Notes: a model not told the origin generated them from the letters alone. Numbered from the stretch's first letter, positions 26,352 to 36,205 are shown. The stretch: DNA of 64,000 nt from Rhodopseudomonas sp. P2A-2r (GCF_026015985.1 NZ_CP110389.1:1768001-1832000); one strand, 5' to 3'. Translations and numbers: made by a program.

Positions 26352-27266
26352 TCATCGTTCTTGCTGGCCCTTCTGAAGCGGGGTCATGCCGCGAGACGAT
26401 TGTTGTTCATCCCGTTGCTGAAACGCAAGAATATCGGCCAGGCGTTTTCTCGCTGGAGCGCCCATCGACCGCGCAACTTCCGCGATAATCAGCTCAGTCA
26501 GGGCGAAGGCACCCACAAGTGAGTCGAAGGGGTCGAGACCCTTGGTGCTGCACGTCAACAGCGATGTCGCATGCTGAGCAAGAGGCGACAGATACTGATC
26601 GGTGAAAAGAATAAGGTGAGCCCCGCGCTTCGTCGCCTCAATGCCCCAACTTACGGTGGTCTCTTGATAATGCCGGTAGTCGAAAAGAACGACCACGCTC
26701 TTCGGATCTAAATCGAGCATACAAGAGTTTCGGCCGAAACCATCCGAGGGAATCTGCGTGACGTTTCGGCGCAACTGGGACAGGTAAGTTGCAACGTGCG
26801 AGGCAAAAATAGAACTTACCCGACCTCCCATCAGGTAAATAGGTCGCTTGGGATCTGACAAAGCAGATACGGCCGACTTTAGCTCGGCAGCATCGACATG
26901 AGTAAATGTTGACCGAAGACATTCCTGGTAGGCAGCGAGGGCCTTTGCTGCGGGTGTCGATCCGTTGCCGCCGCGCTTGGACGAGGGATAGGCATCAACC
27001 GGAGAGAAGATCCGCTCTTGAATTTCGGCTCTGAGCGCAGCGTGAAACTCGGCATACCCATCGAAGCCAAGCTTGCTGACCAGACGAAGTACGGTCGGGC
27101 CACTTACATGAGCCTCAGCGGCTATCTGGGCGATCGGAACGAGCCCGCTCGTCGGATATCCTTCGATAATCGCGTTAGCGACGGCGAGCTCCGAGGGCGA
27201 GAGATGGTTGCGCACGACACGAATTCTCTCCGCAACCGTGCCGAGGGAAGGAATGGGGATAGTCAT
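26352..27266 (-). CDS. MurR/RpiR family transcriptional regulator (probable master regulator of the region)
   Basis: A 304-residue regulator: N-terminal RpiR helix-turn-helix (about 1-77; SELAVANAIIEGYPTSGLVPIAQIAAEAHVSGPTVLRLVSKLGFDGYAEF) and a C-terminal SIS domain (about 120-265; PIYLMGGRVSSIFASHVATYL) that normally binds phosphosugars or related ligands. ATG 27266 chosen because the RpiR domain starts there; the frame extends upstream without homology. It is divergent from a liv-type operon whose promoter has the motif 27529-27574, and the same motif precedes other operons at 34.3, 52.4 and 55.5 kb. A broken paralogue is at 52548-52866. Confidence 0.9.
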   Translation of the reverse strand: MTIPIPSLGTVAERIRVVRNHLSPSELAVANAIIEGYPTSGLVPIAQIAAEAHVSGPTVLRLVSKLGFDGYAEFHAALRAEIQERIFSPVDAYPSSKRGGNGSTPAAKALAAYQECLRSTFTHVDAAELKSAVSALSDPKRPIYLMGGRVSSIFASHVATYLSQLRRNVTQIPSDGFGRNSCMLDLDPKSVVVLFDYRHYQETTVSWGIEATKRGAHLILFTDQYLSPLAQHATSLLTCSTKGLDPFDSLVGAFALTELIIAEVARSMGAPARKRLADILAFQQRDEQQSSRGMTPLQKGQQER

Positions 27267-27528
27267 GAAGGCTCTAATCCAGAATCTATGCAGGTATCTA
27301 CAGGTAGCACAATCGATGTGGCGAAAAAAGCGCCACTGTGCCGACGGTATTCGCAGGCGAGGCGACAATAGTATGCAGTCGCCATCCTGGATAGAGCTTC
27401 GGCCGCACGGACCGCGCCGAGCGATGACGATGGATAAATGACCTGCAGCAGCAGTGTTTTTCGTGCTGGGTGACTTGCTTCGCAGTTTGAGCAGATGGGT
27501 CTGCCGCTTGGTCGCTCAGCCATCGTGA

Positions 27529-27574
27529 ATTACAAAAAAACCTATTGAAATAAAAACGTAATATTCATAACGTG
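27529..27574 (+). promoter_or_regulatory. Putative RpiR-regulon motif, copy S1 (before second liv operon)
   Basis: Starts ATTAC (27529), A-tract, CCTATTG at 27541, and ends with the core CGTAATATTCATAACGTG (27557-27574). The last 18 bases are identical to copy S2 (34331-34348, opposite strand). ATTAC and GTAAT form an inverted pair with a 24-base spacer. It lies 90 bases before the GTG start of the permease gene. The remaining part of the 397-base gap 27267-27663 shows no gene. Confidence 0.75.
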
Positions 27575-27663
27575 TGGTCGGTTGGTGAATTTGATCGTAG
27601 GCTATTGCTAGGTTGACGCGGACCCGAGATCCAGCGGACCGCGCGATCCGGGGGCGAGGGCGG

Positions 27664-28700
27664 GTGGATACAACAATATTTCTGTTCCTGCTTCAGGACG
27701 GTATCATCAACGGCGCGGTATATGCGCTGGTGGCGATTGCGCTGGTGCTGGTCTTCGCCGTCACGCGGGTGATCTGCGTGCCGCAAGGTGAATTTGTCGC
27801 CTTCGCTGCACTTACCGTTGCCGCACTGGAGAATGGTCAAATGCCATCGACGCCGTGGCTGCTGCTGGCGCTGGGCGTCATGGCTGCGGTGACCGAAGTG
27901 GCGTGGCATTTCCGCGAGATCAACTTGCGCCGCCTGATCCGGATCGCGCTGCTCGATCTGGCTCTGCCGGTCGCCCTGCTTTTGCTGACGCAAGCGCTCG
28001 CGCCGCTCAAGCTCGGCCAGACGGTCGACATCCTGCTCGCGATCTCGCTGATCACGCCGATGGGGCCGATGCTCTATCGCATCGCATTCGAGCCTCTGGC
28101 GCAATCCAGTCCGCTCGTGCTGCTGATGGCTGCGTTCGGCGTGCATTTCTCCTTGATGGGCCTCGGCCTGCTGTTTTTCGGTCCGGAGGGAGCGGGACCA
28201 AGCCGCTGTACGATGCATCATTCTCGCTCGGCAGTCTTGTCGTAACTGGCCAGAGCGTCGCAGTGCTGATCATCACCGCCGTGCTGCTGGTCTTGTTCGC
28301 GCTGTTCTTCGGTCGCACCTTGCTCGGCAAGGCGCTGCGCGCCTGTTCGTCGAACCGCGTTGGTGCGCGGCTGGTGGGGATACCGACGTCGATCGCCGGA
28401 CAATTCTCGTTCGCCATCGCAGCCCTGCTCGGCGCGGTGTCGGGCGTGCTGATCGGCCCGCTGATGACGGTGTTCTATGACAGTGGATTCCTCATCGGTT
28501 TGAAGGGATTTGTCGCCGCGATCATCAGGGGGCTCGTGAGTTATCCGCTTACGGTGATTGCGGCGCTTGGCGTAGGCGTCTCCGAAGCGCTGTTTTCGTT
28601 CTGGGCCAGCAATTTCAAGGAGGTTCTGGTCTTCACCCTGATCATTCCCGTGTTGGCCTGGCGCTCGATTTACGCACCGCACGTGGAGGACCGGGAATGA
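27664..28700 (+). CDS. Branched-chain type ABC transporter permease (LivH-like), frameshifted
   Basis: The first part reads from GTG 27664 (DTTIFLFLLQDGIINGAVYALVAIALVLVFAVTR, LivH N-terminus with PQGEF standing for 'AHGEF') and stops at 28245. The second part continues in another frame from about 28195 (TKPLYDASFSLGSLVVTGQ) to 28700. One missing base, probably a G in the GGG at 28194-28196 (GAG-TKPLYD), rejoins them to about 345 residues with the C-terminal permease loop intact. All other subunits of this importer are intact, so a sequencing indel is at least as likely as inactivation. It ends in an ATGA overlap with the next gene. Confidence 0.82.
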
Positions 28701-30469
28701 AGCCGACACGGGGGCGAGCCATCGCGATTGTTTTCGCGATCCTAATTCTGATTGCGCCGTTCTCCGGCTTCCTGCCGGATTATTGGATCACGCTGTTCAA
28801 TTATATCGGTATCTCCAGCCTCGTTGCCATCGGCCTCGTACTGCTAACCGGCGTCGGCGGCATGACCTCGTTCGGGCAATCCGCATTTGTCGGATTTGGC
28901 GCGTACACCACCGCCGTTCTGACGTTGTACTTTGGTATTTCGCCGTGGCTCACGTTACCAGCGGCGTTGATCGTCACCATGATCGTCGCCGCCGGCATCG
29001 GCGCGGTGACGGTGAGATTGTCCGGCCACTACCTGCCGCTCGCCACCCTTGCCTGGGGCATCGCGTTCTTTTATCTGTTCGGCAATGTGAGCTGGCTCGG
29101 CGCGCACGATGGTTTGCTCGGCATTCCCGCGCTGAAAATTGGCGCGCATCAACTCACCGATCCGAAGGAATTCTTCATCATCGTTTGGGTCGCGGTGGTG
29201 CTGGCGGTGGTCGCAACACAAAATCTGCTTGGCGGCCGCGTCGGTCGGGGTATCCGCGCACTCCGCCGAAGCACGCGCGCGGCGGAAGCCTTTGGCGTGG
29301 ATACCGCCGCTGCAAAACTGATGGTGTTCGTTTACGCGGCCATGCTCGCGGGATTGGCTGGCTGGCTTTACGCGCATTTCCAGCGTTCTGTATCGCCTAG
29401 CCCGTTTGGCATCGATGCCGGCACCGAATATCTGCTGATGGCGGTGCTCGGCGGGGCGGGCCGCGTCTACGGCGCCATTCTCGGTGCGGCAGGCATAACC
29501 GTGCTGCGCGATCAATTGCAGAACCTGCTACCATGGTTGTTCGGCCAGACCGGAAATTTCGACGCCATCGCTTACGGCGCGGTGTTGGTGCTGGTCTTGC
29601 AGACCGCGTCCAATGGTTTGTGGCCGATCCTGTTCGGCCCACCGCCGCCGCCGAAAGTGCCGGAGCCACGCGATGGCAAGAAGCTGTCTTCCCGCGACCT
29701 GCCGGCACTCGGAACGCGGCTTCTGCAGGTGATGGATGCACGCAAGGAATTTGGTGGCCTCACTGCGGTGAACGACGTGAGCTTCCACGTCGAGAGTGGC
29801 CGCATCATCGGGCTGATCGGTCCGAACGGCGCCGGCAAGAGCACAACATTCAACCTGATCACCGGCGTGATTCCGTTGACTTCGGGCGGCATCCAGTTCG
29901 AAGGTCATCCTCTGCAGGCGCAGACACCGCAACGCGCCGCACGGCTCGGGCTCGGCCGAACCTTTCAGCACGTCGAGATCGTTCCCGACATGAGCGTGAT
30001 CGAAAACGTAGCATTGGGTGCACATCTGCTTGGCCGCGCAGGCGTGTTGCGCTCGATCATGCAGCTCGATCGCGCCGAAGAAGCCATGTTGTTCGCTGCC
30101 GCGAAGCGTGAGCTTCAGCGGGTCGGTCTCGCCGACGTCGCGTTCAATCCGGCGGGAACACTGGCGCTTGGACAACTGCGCCTCGTCGAAGTGGCGCGCG
30201 CGCTCTGCCTCAACCCGGCGCTGCTACTGCTCGACGAGCCCGCAGCGGGACTCCGCGTCGGTGAAAAGAAGGCTTTGGCAAAATTGCTTCGCGAGGTTCG
30301 CGCTGAGGGCATGAGCGTTCTGCTGGTCGAGCACGACATGGATTTCGTCATGAGCCTGGCCAACAAGCTCGTGGTGCTGGATTTCGGCACAAAAATTGCC
30401 GAAGGGTTACCCGCGGATATCAGGCAGAACCCGGCTGTACTGGAAGCCTATCTCGGAGGCTTGGAATGA
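28697..30469 (+). CDS. Fused LivM-type permease and LivG-type ATPase
   Basis: A 590-residue fusion. Residues about 1-325 are a LivM permease (GLVLLTGVGGMTSFGQSAFVG near 45-66, LMAVLGGAGRVYGAILGAAG near 250). A Pro-rich linker (GPPPPPKVPEPRDGKK, about 320-336) leads to the ATPase, residues 345-590: Walker A GPNGAGKST, signature LALGQLRLVEVARAL, Walker B LLLLDEPAAGL, switch His in LVEHDMDFV. The signature Gly is kept but LSxGQ is LALGQ. Such fusions occur in Bradyrhizobium-like genomes. It overlaps both neighbours by 4 bases and replaces separate LivM and LivG subunits. Confidence 0.93.
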   Translation: MKPTRGRAIAIVFAILILIAPFSGFLPDYWITLFNYIGISSLVAIGLVLLTGVGGMTSFGQSAFVGFGAYTTAVLTLYFGISPWLTLPAALIVTMIVAAGIGAVTVRLSGHYLPLATLAWGIAFFYLFGNVSWLGAHDGLLGIPALKIGAHQLTDPKEFFIIVWVAVVLAVVATQNLLGGRVGRGIRALRRSTRAAEAFGVDTAAAKLMVFVYAAMLAGLAGWLYAHFQRSVSPSPFGIDAGTEYLLMAVLGGAGRVYGAILGAAGITVLRDQLQNLLPWLFGQTGNFDAIAYGAVLVLVLQTASNGLWPILFGPPPPPKVPEPRDGKKLSSRDLPALGTRLLQVMDARKEFGGLTAVNDVSFHVESGRIIGLIGPNGAGKSTTFNLITGVIPLTSGGIQFEGHPLQAQTPQRAARLGLGRTFQHVEIVPDMSVIENVALGAHLLGRAGVLRSIMQLDRAEEAMLFAAAKRELQRVGLADVAFNPAGTLALGQLRLVEVARALCLNPALLLLDEPAAGLRVGEKKALAKLLREVRAEGMSVLLVEHDMDFVMSLANKLVVLDFGTKIAEGLPADIRQNPAVLEAYLGGLE

Positions 30470-31191
30470 CGATGCCGCTGCTCGATGTACGCGATCTCTG
30501 CGTGTCCTACGGACGGGCGCAGGCGCTTCATAATGTTTCGATCGTTGTGACGCCCGGCTCATTGGTTACCGTCATCGGATCGAACGGGGCTGGCAAAACA
30601 ACACTGTTGAATGCTGCAATGGGCCTACTCAACGCGCGTGGTGCCATTATTTTCAAAGATAAACCGGCGATATCGATTCCGCTGGAAGCGCGGGTGAAGG
30701 CAGGGATGTGCCTGGTGCCGGAGCGTCGCGAACTGTTTAGCGACATGCCGGTCGAGGATAATCTGCGACTCGGTGGTATTCGGCGCTCGCGCGGTGAACG
30801 CAGTGAATCACTCGAGCAGATATTCACTCGATTTCCGAGATTGAAGGAACGGCGCCAGCAACTTGCAGGAACGCTCTCCGGCGGCGAGCGACAGATGCTG
30901 GCGATAGGCCGCGCGCTGATGGCGCGTCCGACACTGCTGATGCTCGACGAGCCAAGCCTTGGGCTCGCACCCCGCATTGTGCGCGACATCTTCCACATCC
31001 TGACCGAATTGCGTGCGAGCGGCGTATCCATCCTGCTGGTCGAGCAAAATGCGCGTGCTGCGCTGCAGGTCGCCGACTACGCATACGTGATGGAGTTGGG
31101 GGAGATCACCACGCAAGGTCTGCCATCCGCGATCGCGCAGGACCCGAGACTGATCGAAAGTTATCTCGGCCTCGGCAGCAACGAGTACTAA
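30466..31191 (+). CDS. ABC transporter ATPase (LivF-like)
   Basis: A 241-residue ATPase: Walker A GSNGAGKTT, Q-loop CLVPERRELF, signature LSGGERQMLAIGRAL, Walker B LLMLDEPSLGL and switch His position VEQNARAAL (Asn rather than His, as usual in LivF). It starts by ATGA overlap with the fused permease-ATPase gene and is followed after 27 bases by the binding-protein gene. With the fusion protein it gives the ATPase heterodimer of the importer. Confidence 0.93.
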   Translation: MTMPLLDVRDLCVSYGRAQALHNVSIVVTPGSLVTVIGSNGAGKTTLLNAAMGLLNARGAIIFKDKPAISIPLEARVKAGMCLVPERRELFSDMPVEDNLRLGGIRRSRGERSESLEQIFTRFPRLKERRQQLAGTLSGGERQMLAIGRALMARPTLLMLDEPSLGLAPRIVRDIFHILTELRASGVSILLVEQNARAALQVADYAYVMELGEITTQGLPSAIAQDPRLIESYLGLGSNEY

Positions 31192-31218
31192 CATCAGGAC
31201 AATCAAGGGGAGGACTTC

Positions 31219-32367
31219 ATGTTGCGACGTAAATTCTGGATGACCGTGCTGGCAACCGCGTTGCTGGGCGCCAGCAGCGCACAAGCACAAATCAAAGTGG
31301 GAATCACGATGAGCGCGTCAGGCCCTGGCGCCGCGCTCGGACAACCGCAAAGCAAGACGGTTGCCGCGCTGCCGAAGGAGATCGCGGGGCAGAAAGTCAC
31401 CTATGTCGCGCTCGATGATCAATCTGACCCGACCAAGGCGTCGCAGAATGCGCGCAAGATGATCGCGGAAGACAAGGTCGACATCTTGATCGGTTCGTCG
31501 CTAACACCGGTGTCGCTGCCGATGATCGACGTCGCCGCCGAGGCCAAGACGCCTCTGCTGACACTCGCCGCGGGTGGTGTGCTCGTTCAGCCGATGGACG
31601 ACAAGAAGAAGTGGGTGTTCAAGGTCGTGCCCAACGACGATATCATGACCACCGCAATCCTTAGATACATGGTCAAGATCGGCGTCAAGAAACTCGGCTA
31701 CATCGGCTTCGCTGACGGCTATGGCGAAGGCTACTACAATGTGCTGGAGGAAAAAGCGCCGCAAGCCGGTATCCAGCTGACGACGCACGAGGTATATGCG
31801 CGCAGCGACGCCAGCGTCACAGGCCAGATCCTGAAGATCATCGCCTCTAAACCCGATGCAGTATTCGTCGCTGGGGCAGGCACACCGGCTGTGCTGCCAC
31901 AGAGGGCGTTGCGCGAGCGCGGCTACAAGGGGCCGATCTACACGACGGACGGCGTCGCAAACAACGACTTCATCCGACTCGGCGGCAAGGATATCGAAGG
32001 CTCGATCTTCGCTGGCGAAGCTTTCACCATCGTTGATGACATGGCGAAAGATGACCCGTTCCGCGCGCCTTCAGAGAAGTATATCGCCGCCTACCAAGCG
32101 GTCTATAATGAAACCCCGTCCGCTTTCGGCGCCAATCTGTGGGACTCAATGGTTCTCGTCGAAAACGCTATCCCGGCGGCACTCAAGGCAGGCAAGCCCG
32201 GTACGGCAGAATTTCGTGCGGCATTGCGCGATGCGATCGAGGTTGGCAAAGAGATTTATCTTTGTAACGGCCTGTCGAACATGAGCCCGACTAACCATAA
32301 CGGCTACGATGAGCGCTCGGCATTCCTCATTCAGGTCAAGGGAGGAAAGTTCCGTCTCGTCAAATAA
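31219..32367 (+). CDS. Branched-chain type ABC transporter substrate-binding protein (LivK-like)
   Basis: A 382-residue Peripla_BP_6 protein with a Sec signal peptide (residues 1-23, ending SSAQA). The mature start IKVGITMSASGPGAALG and the pocket region GSSLTPVSLPMIDVAAEAKTPLL are typical of LivJ/K-like proteins, many of which bind aromatic or aliphatic acids rather than leucine. Ribosome site AAGGGGAGG upstream of ATG 31219. Last gene of the operon; a terminator follows. The ligand is unknown; its operon shares a regulatory motif with GGT, MBL and P450 genes, hinting at an amino-acid conjugate or aromatic compound. Confidence 0.92.
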   Translation: MLRRKFWMTVLATALLGASSAQAQIKVGITMSASGPGAALGQPQSKTVAALPKEIAGQKVTYVALDDQSDPTKASQNARKMIAEDKVDILIGSSLTPVSLPMIDVAAEAKTPLLTLAAGGVLVQPMDDKKKWVFKVVPNDDIMTTAILRYMVKIGVKKLGYIGFADGYGEGYYNVLEEKAPQAGIQLTTHEVYARSDASVTGQILKIIASKPDAVFVAGAGTPAVLPQRALRERGYKGPIYTTDGVANNDFIRLGGKDIEGSIFAGEAFTIVDDMAKDDPFRAPSEKYIAAYQAVYNETPSAFGANLWDSMVLVENAIPAALKAGKPGTAEFRAALRDAIEVGKEIYLCNGLSNMSPTNHNGYDERSAFLIQVKGGKFRLVK

Positions 32368-32397
32368 GTTCGCCGATTGTTCTTGATCGAGACGCAG

Positions 32398-32424
32398 TGC
32401 CCGGCTTCACGCCGGGCATTTTGC
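32398..32424 (+). terminator. Rho-independent terminator of the second liv operon
   Basis: 8-bp stem TGCCCGGC (32398-32405), loop TTCAC, arm 32411-32418, then TTTTGCG. It lies 31 bases after the binding-protein stop codon. The following bases to 32610 hold no gene. Confidence 0.85.
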
Positions 32425-32610
32425 GTTTGAGGCTGACGCCGGATCAGAATTGAGAGGTTCAGGACGTTGTCCGGAATCTCGCGTCGATTAAGTCAAGAAC
32501 TATTTGTAACAGGCCAGCGCCTGAAGCAGGCGCTCCCTGGTAAGCATTACGCCGGCCACAACGGCACTGTTGCTGTCGGGACGTCTGATCGTCACCACAC
32601 CAGCCTCATC

Positions 32611-34188
32611 TCAAAATCCGAGAGCGAGGCCATCCCTGCGGTGGTCAGAGGCGCCGAGCAGAATGCCGCGCGCATGATCGATCTGGATTGCCTGGGAGGC
32701 GCCGATCGGCTCCACGGGGTAGCGTACGTCGTGGCCGCGCTTGCGCAGTTCGTCCTGGATCGCTGCTGGAATTGTCGTCTCGACCTCCAACACGCCGTCG
32801 AAGCCAAATGAGCGCGGCGCTTCGGACGCAGCCTGGATATCCATCTTCATATCAAAGATGTTCGAGATCAAATTGGCGTGACCGGCTGCCTGGTAGTTGC
32901 CGCCCATCACGCCGAATGACATCACGGTTTTGCCGTTCCGACGTAGGAGGCCTGGGATGATTGTGTGCATCGGACGCTTGCGCTGCCCGAGGGAGTTGGG
33001 ATGCCCTGGCATAGAGCGAAAGCATGATCCGCGATTCTGCAGTAGGATGCCTGATTTGGGGGCGTAGATGCCGCTACCGAAGGGCGTAAACAGCGAATTG
33101 ATCAGCGACACGGTGTTGAGGTCGCGGTCGACCACGGTCACGTAGACGGTGTCGCGGTGCTCAACATCGTCCCACGTATCCGGTTCGGACGCGCGGTTCA
33201 TGTCAATCCGGGCGCGAATGCGTTCGATATAACTCTCAGCAAGGAACGAGGCCGGATCGATGGCGCTGGTTGCCGGGTCGCAGAAGAAGGCGTCGCGCGC
33301 GCGGTAAGCTGCCTTCGTCGCCTCCGCGAGCAGATGGATGCGGTCCGTTTGAGACAACGCGCCGACGTCGAAGCCTGCCAATGTGCGCAGGATCATAAGC
33401 GCGGCAAGCCCTTGTCCGTTGGGAGGACACTCCACGACTTCGTGATCGTGGTACATCGCCGAAATTGGATCCACAACGTCCGTCGTCTGCGCATCGAAAT
33501 CATCCAGTGTGTGGGCACCTCCCATCGCGCGGAGGATACCGACCATTTCTTCGGCAGATTCGCTACCGTAGAAGGCTTCTCGTCCATGTTTTGCGATCTT
33601 GCGCAAGGTGCTACCCAGCGCCGGTTGCGCGCGAATGTCGCCGACCGTGGGTGCTACACCATTAGGGAGAAACTGGGCCGCCGCATTTGGGTCAATCTCG
33701 ATCCGGTCGCGGAATTTGCGCCAGTCCTCTGCAACGCGCGGGGTAACGCAAAAGCCCTGTTCGGCGGCATTGACTGCTGGTTGAAAGATTTCCTCCAGCG
33801 ACCTGCTGCCGTGATCGGCCACGAGCCGGCACCAAGCGTCGACCGCACCTGGGATGGTCACTGCTTCAGGCGACGTTTGCGGAATGCCCCGCCGCGAGCC
33901 GTCAGCATATTTGCCGACATCGGTGAAAAGAGGCGAGCGACCCGAGCCATTCAGCGCAATTGGATCGCCTCCCTTGGGCGAATAGAGCACGAAGCAATCG
34001 CCGCCTATGCCGGTCATCGCCGGTTCGACGACGCCCTGCAAGGCGATCGCCGCAACGGCTGCGTCGACTGCATTACCACCGGCTCTGAGTATGTCGAGGG
34101 CGGCCAGCGTCGCCTGCGGATGCGACGTTGCGGCCATACCTCTCTCCGCCACCGCCACCGAGCGACCAAGAGCCATGAAATCACGCAT
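32611..34188 (-). CDS. Gamma-glutamyltransferase family N-terminal-nucleophile hydrolase
   Basis: A 525-residue GGT-like protein. The start region [30 protein letters not shown] and [14 protein letters not shown] are family hallmarks. The autoprocessing and catalytic Thr347 is in [11 protein letters not shown]; downstream MGGNYQ and the usual small-subunit end are present. There is no signal peptide, so it is probably cytoplasmic, unlike E. coli GGT; such cytoplasmic members include cephalosporin-acylase-like and YwrD-like enzymes. It may cleave gamma-glutamyl or other N-acyl amides. Divergent from the MBL-fold gene with a shared motif (S2) pointing toward this gene. Confidence 0.9.
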   Translation of the reverse strand: MRDFMALGRSVAVAERGMAATSHPQATLAALDILRAGGNAVDAAVAAIALQGVVEPAMTGIGGDCFVLYSPKGGDPIALNGSGRSPLFTDVGKYADGSRRGIPQTSPEAVTIPGAVDAWCRLVADHGSRSLEEIFQPAVNAAEQGFCVTPRVAEDWRKFRDRIEIDPNAAAQFLPNGVAPTVGDIRAQPALGSTLRKIAKHGREAFYGSESAEEMVGILRAMGGAHTLDDFDAQTTDVVDPISAMYHDHEVVECPPNGQGLAALMILRTLAGFDVGALSQTDRIHLLAEATKAAYRARDAFFCDPATSAIDPASFLAESYIERIRARIDMNRASEPDTWDDVEHRDTVYVTVVDRDLNTVSLINSLFTPFGSGIYAPKSGILLQNRGSCFRSMPGHPNSLGQRKRPMHTIIPGLLRRNGKTVMSFGVMGGNYQAAGHANLISNIFDMKMDIQAASEAPRSFGFDGVLEVETTIPAAIQDELRKRGHDVRYPVEPIGASQAIQIDHARGILLGASDHRRDGLALGF

Positions 34189-34330
34189 GTTGTATCCCCA
34201 ATTTATAAACCACCGTCCGCGCCAATAGCATCGAAGCAGGCGGGAAGTCAGGCGGAGTACCTGCAGTTAAGCTGGACACCAATTGCGATGGAAGTGCGTT
34301 GCCGCCCGACCGCGCGGCATGAATTCCGGG

Positions 34331-34377
34331 CACGTTATGAATATTACGAATGTCTTGCAATAGGTGGTTTTTGTAAT
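34331..34377 (-). promoter_or_regulatory. Putative RpiR-regulon motif, copy S2 (between GGT and MBL genes)
   Basis: On the minus strand: ATTAC (34377-34373), A-tract, CCTATTG, a 9-base stretch, then CGTAATATTCATAACGTG (34348-34331), identical over these last 18 bases to copy S1. It is 143 bases before the GGT start and 77 before the MBL start, so it could serve both. Confidence 0.75.
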
Positions 34378-34453
34378 GTACAGTCGTTGGACGATCAAAC
34401 GATTTACCGACGCTCTTCAAACAGCAGAGCGAGTGCATTCAGGGTATCTGACG

Positions 34454-35320
34454 ATGAGTGTCCATCACTTTGGCGAAACTTCCGTGGTGCGTGTAACGGA
34501 ACAGTGCGGAATAAGCTTCACCCCCGAGGAGCTGTTTCCGCAGTGGGATCGCGCGCTGCTGGAGCAGCATCGCGGGTTGATGATTCCCACGTGCTTTGAC
34601 GAGGCTCATGGTCGCTTCATCAACAGTGTTCATACTTGGGTTTTGAAGACTCCGAAGCATGTGATCTTGATCGACAGCTGCGGCGGAAACCATAAGAACC
34701 GGCCCGGCATGCCGCAGTTTCATGAACAAAACCTGCCGTTCCTCGATCGGCTTGCGGAGGCTGGTGTTACGCCGGAGCAGGTCGATTACGTGTGCTGTAC
34801 GCACCTGCACGTCGACCATTGCGGGTGGAACACGATGCTGCGCGACGGCCGCTGGGTGCCGACATTTCCGAATGCCAGGTATATATTCTCCAAGGCTGAA
34901 CATGATCACTGGTCGGGCCCGGGCCGAACCGGCATTTTTGCCACCATCTACGAGGATAGTGTGTTGCCGGTCGTGGCAAGCGGTCAGGCTGACATCGTTG
35001 ACGGCGATGGCCCAGTGGATAACGGCCTCATCTTGCATGCAACTCCGGGCCACAGTCCTGGCCACGTAGCAGTCGAATTCGTCGATCAGGGGCGGCGCGG
35101 GCTGTTCGGTGGCGATATTATGCATCAGCCGCTGCAGGTGTTCCGGCCAGAGTGGAATAGCGTCTTCTGCGAAGATCAGGTCAAGGCGCGGGCGTCCCGA
35201 CGTTGGTTCCTGGAGTACGCCGCCGAGCAGCGAGCAACGGTGTTCACCGCTCATTTTGCTGGAAGTTCTGCTGGTCTTGTTGGCCGGCAAGGCGATTTGT
35301 TCGACTGGCGTTTTGTCTAA
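34454..35320 (+). CDS. MBL-fold metallohydrolase (lactonase/amidase-like)
   Basis: A 288-residue metallo-beta-lactamase-fold hydrolase. The di-zinc motif THLHVDH is near residue 115; further ligands are in HATPGHSPGH and the Asp of FGGDIMHQP, and the C-terminal His in FTAHFAG. These are the features of AHL-lactonase/arylsulfatase-like MBL proteins in catabolic clusters. ATG 34454 is chosen because homology (SVHHFGETSVVRVTEQ) starts there; an upstream extension to 34364 would overlap the motif S2. It is divergent from GGT. Substrate unknown; a lactone, ester or amide is possible. A distant relative is at 41027-41965. Confidence 0.87.
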   Translation: MSVHHFGETSVVRVTEQCGISFTPEELFPQWDRALLEQHRGLMIPTCFDEAHGRFINSVHTWVLKTPKHVILIDSCGGNHKNRPGMPQFHEQNLPFLDRLAEAGVTPEQVDYVCCTHLHVDHCGWNTMLRDGRWVPTFPNARYIFSKAEHDHWSGPGRTGIFATIYEDSVLPVVASGQADIVDGDGPVDNGLILHATPGHSPGHVAVEFVDQGRRGLFGGDIMHQPLQVFRPEWNSVFCEDQVKARASRRWFLEYAAEQRATVFTAHFAGSSAGLVGRQGDLFDWRFV

Positions 35321-35790
35321 GCAGACTGGCGAAGGTTGGAGGTATGAGGCGTTGTTCGCTTGTGTATATCTGCCGTGCAGCGTCGTGCTCTGCAACGAAA
35401 TCTCTGATGCAGCCGGCGAGTCTGGCAAGTGTGCGTCGGTGATCGCGACACCGCAGAGCAGCCGCGCTTGGCACGGGGCCTGACAGCAATGATCGCCAAG
35501 ATAGGTGTCAGATCGATTGTCCCAAGCCCTCGGTGGTGTGTGTACTCTGGCTGGAACGTTGTAGCGACGTCTGTCACTGGGGTGACGAGCTTGGCGGCGA
35601 GGTCGCGAGAGATATTCGAGAAGAGTTAGAGGACGTGCTGCAACTCTTACGGTCAACTCGTGCAGAGGTGAGCAGACAAACGCAGGATGGCGACCGTCCT
35701 TGAGACGACCTAGTGAGATCCCATGAAGCGCCCTGATCACCAGGGGGCCGGCGGTTAAAAACCCCGAAAAAATCCAGAGCGGAGAAGTCC
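35321..35790. other. 470-base intergenic region without recognisable gene
   Basis: Between the MBL gene and a Rid gene. An open frame ending near 35705 reads VARDIREELEDVLQLLRSTR, a helix-like stretch without recognisable relative or clear start; it may be a gene remnant. A long minus-strand open frame over this area and the MBL gene is only its antisense shadow. Confidence 0.4.
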
Positions 35791-36183
35791 ATGTTTAAGA
35801 GAACCAATCCCGGCACAATTGCTCCCCCTGTTGGCGCATATAGTCATAGCATGGAAATTCCTGCCAATGCTCGATGGCTCTCGATTGCCGGGCAGGCGGG
35901 TATTCGTCCGGATGGCAGCTTGCCGGAGAGCTTTGAAGACCAGCACGACCAAGTCTGGTTGAACACTCTGGCCATTCTAAGTGCCGCGGGGATGGGACCC
36001 GAGAACATTGTCCACTTGAACGTCTACTCGACGGATCCCGCTGGTATCAAATACCTCGCCATTCACCGGAAGAAATATCTGCCGGAAGGCTATCTGCCGA
36101 CATCGACGTGGGTCGTGGTGTCCGCTCTGGCCAATCCCAAATGGGTGGTCGAGATGGAAGCGTTGGCTGCAAAAGCAGATTGA
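35791..36183 (+). CDS. Rid family protein without the catalytic arginine
   Basis: A 130-residue Rid/YjgF protein of standard length. The family frame is clear (GTIAPPVGAYSHSMEIP, LSIAGQAGIRPDGSL, NIVHLNVYSTDP, STWVVVSALANP). At the C-terminal motif, normally ARVEIEAIA, it reads WVVEMEALA, so the Arg of enamine deaminases is missing; this puts it in the non-RidA subgroups (Rid4-7 type), whose activity is unclear. ATG has a loose ribosome site (GGAGAAG). It stands alone between the MBL and DoxX genes. Confidence 0.88.
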   Translation: MFKRTNPGTIAPPVGAYSHSMEIPANARWLSIAGQAGIRPDGSLPESFEDQHDQVWLNTLAILSAAGMGPENIVHLNVYSTDPAGIKYLAIHRKKYLPEGYLPTSTWVVVSALANPKWVVEMEALAAKAD

Positions 36184-36205
36184 CATGAGAATGCAGTGGG
36201 CGGGC

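Noticed and set aside
33157..34599. 480-codon open frame on the plus strand
   Set aside because: Antisense to the gamma-glutamyltransferase gene and running across motif S2; no recognisable protein sequence.
34439..35740. 433-codon open frame on the minus strand
   Set aside because: It runs antisense to the MBL-fold gene, whose motifs are convincing, and its translation has no domain-like features; it is a shadow of GC-rich codon usage.
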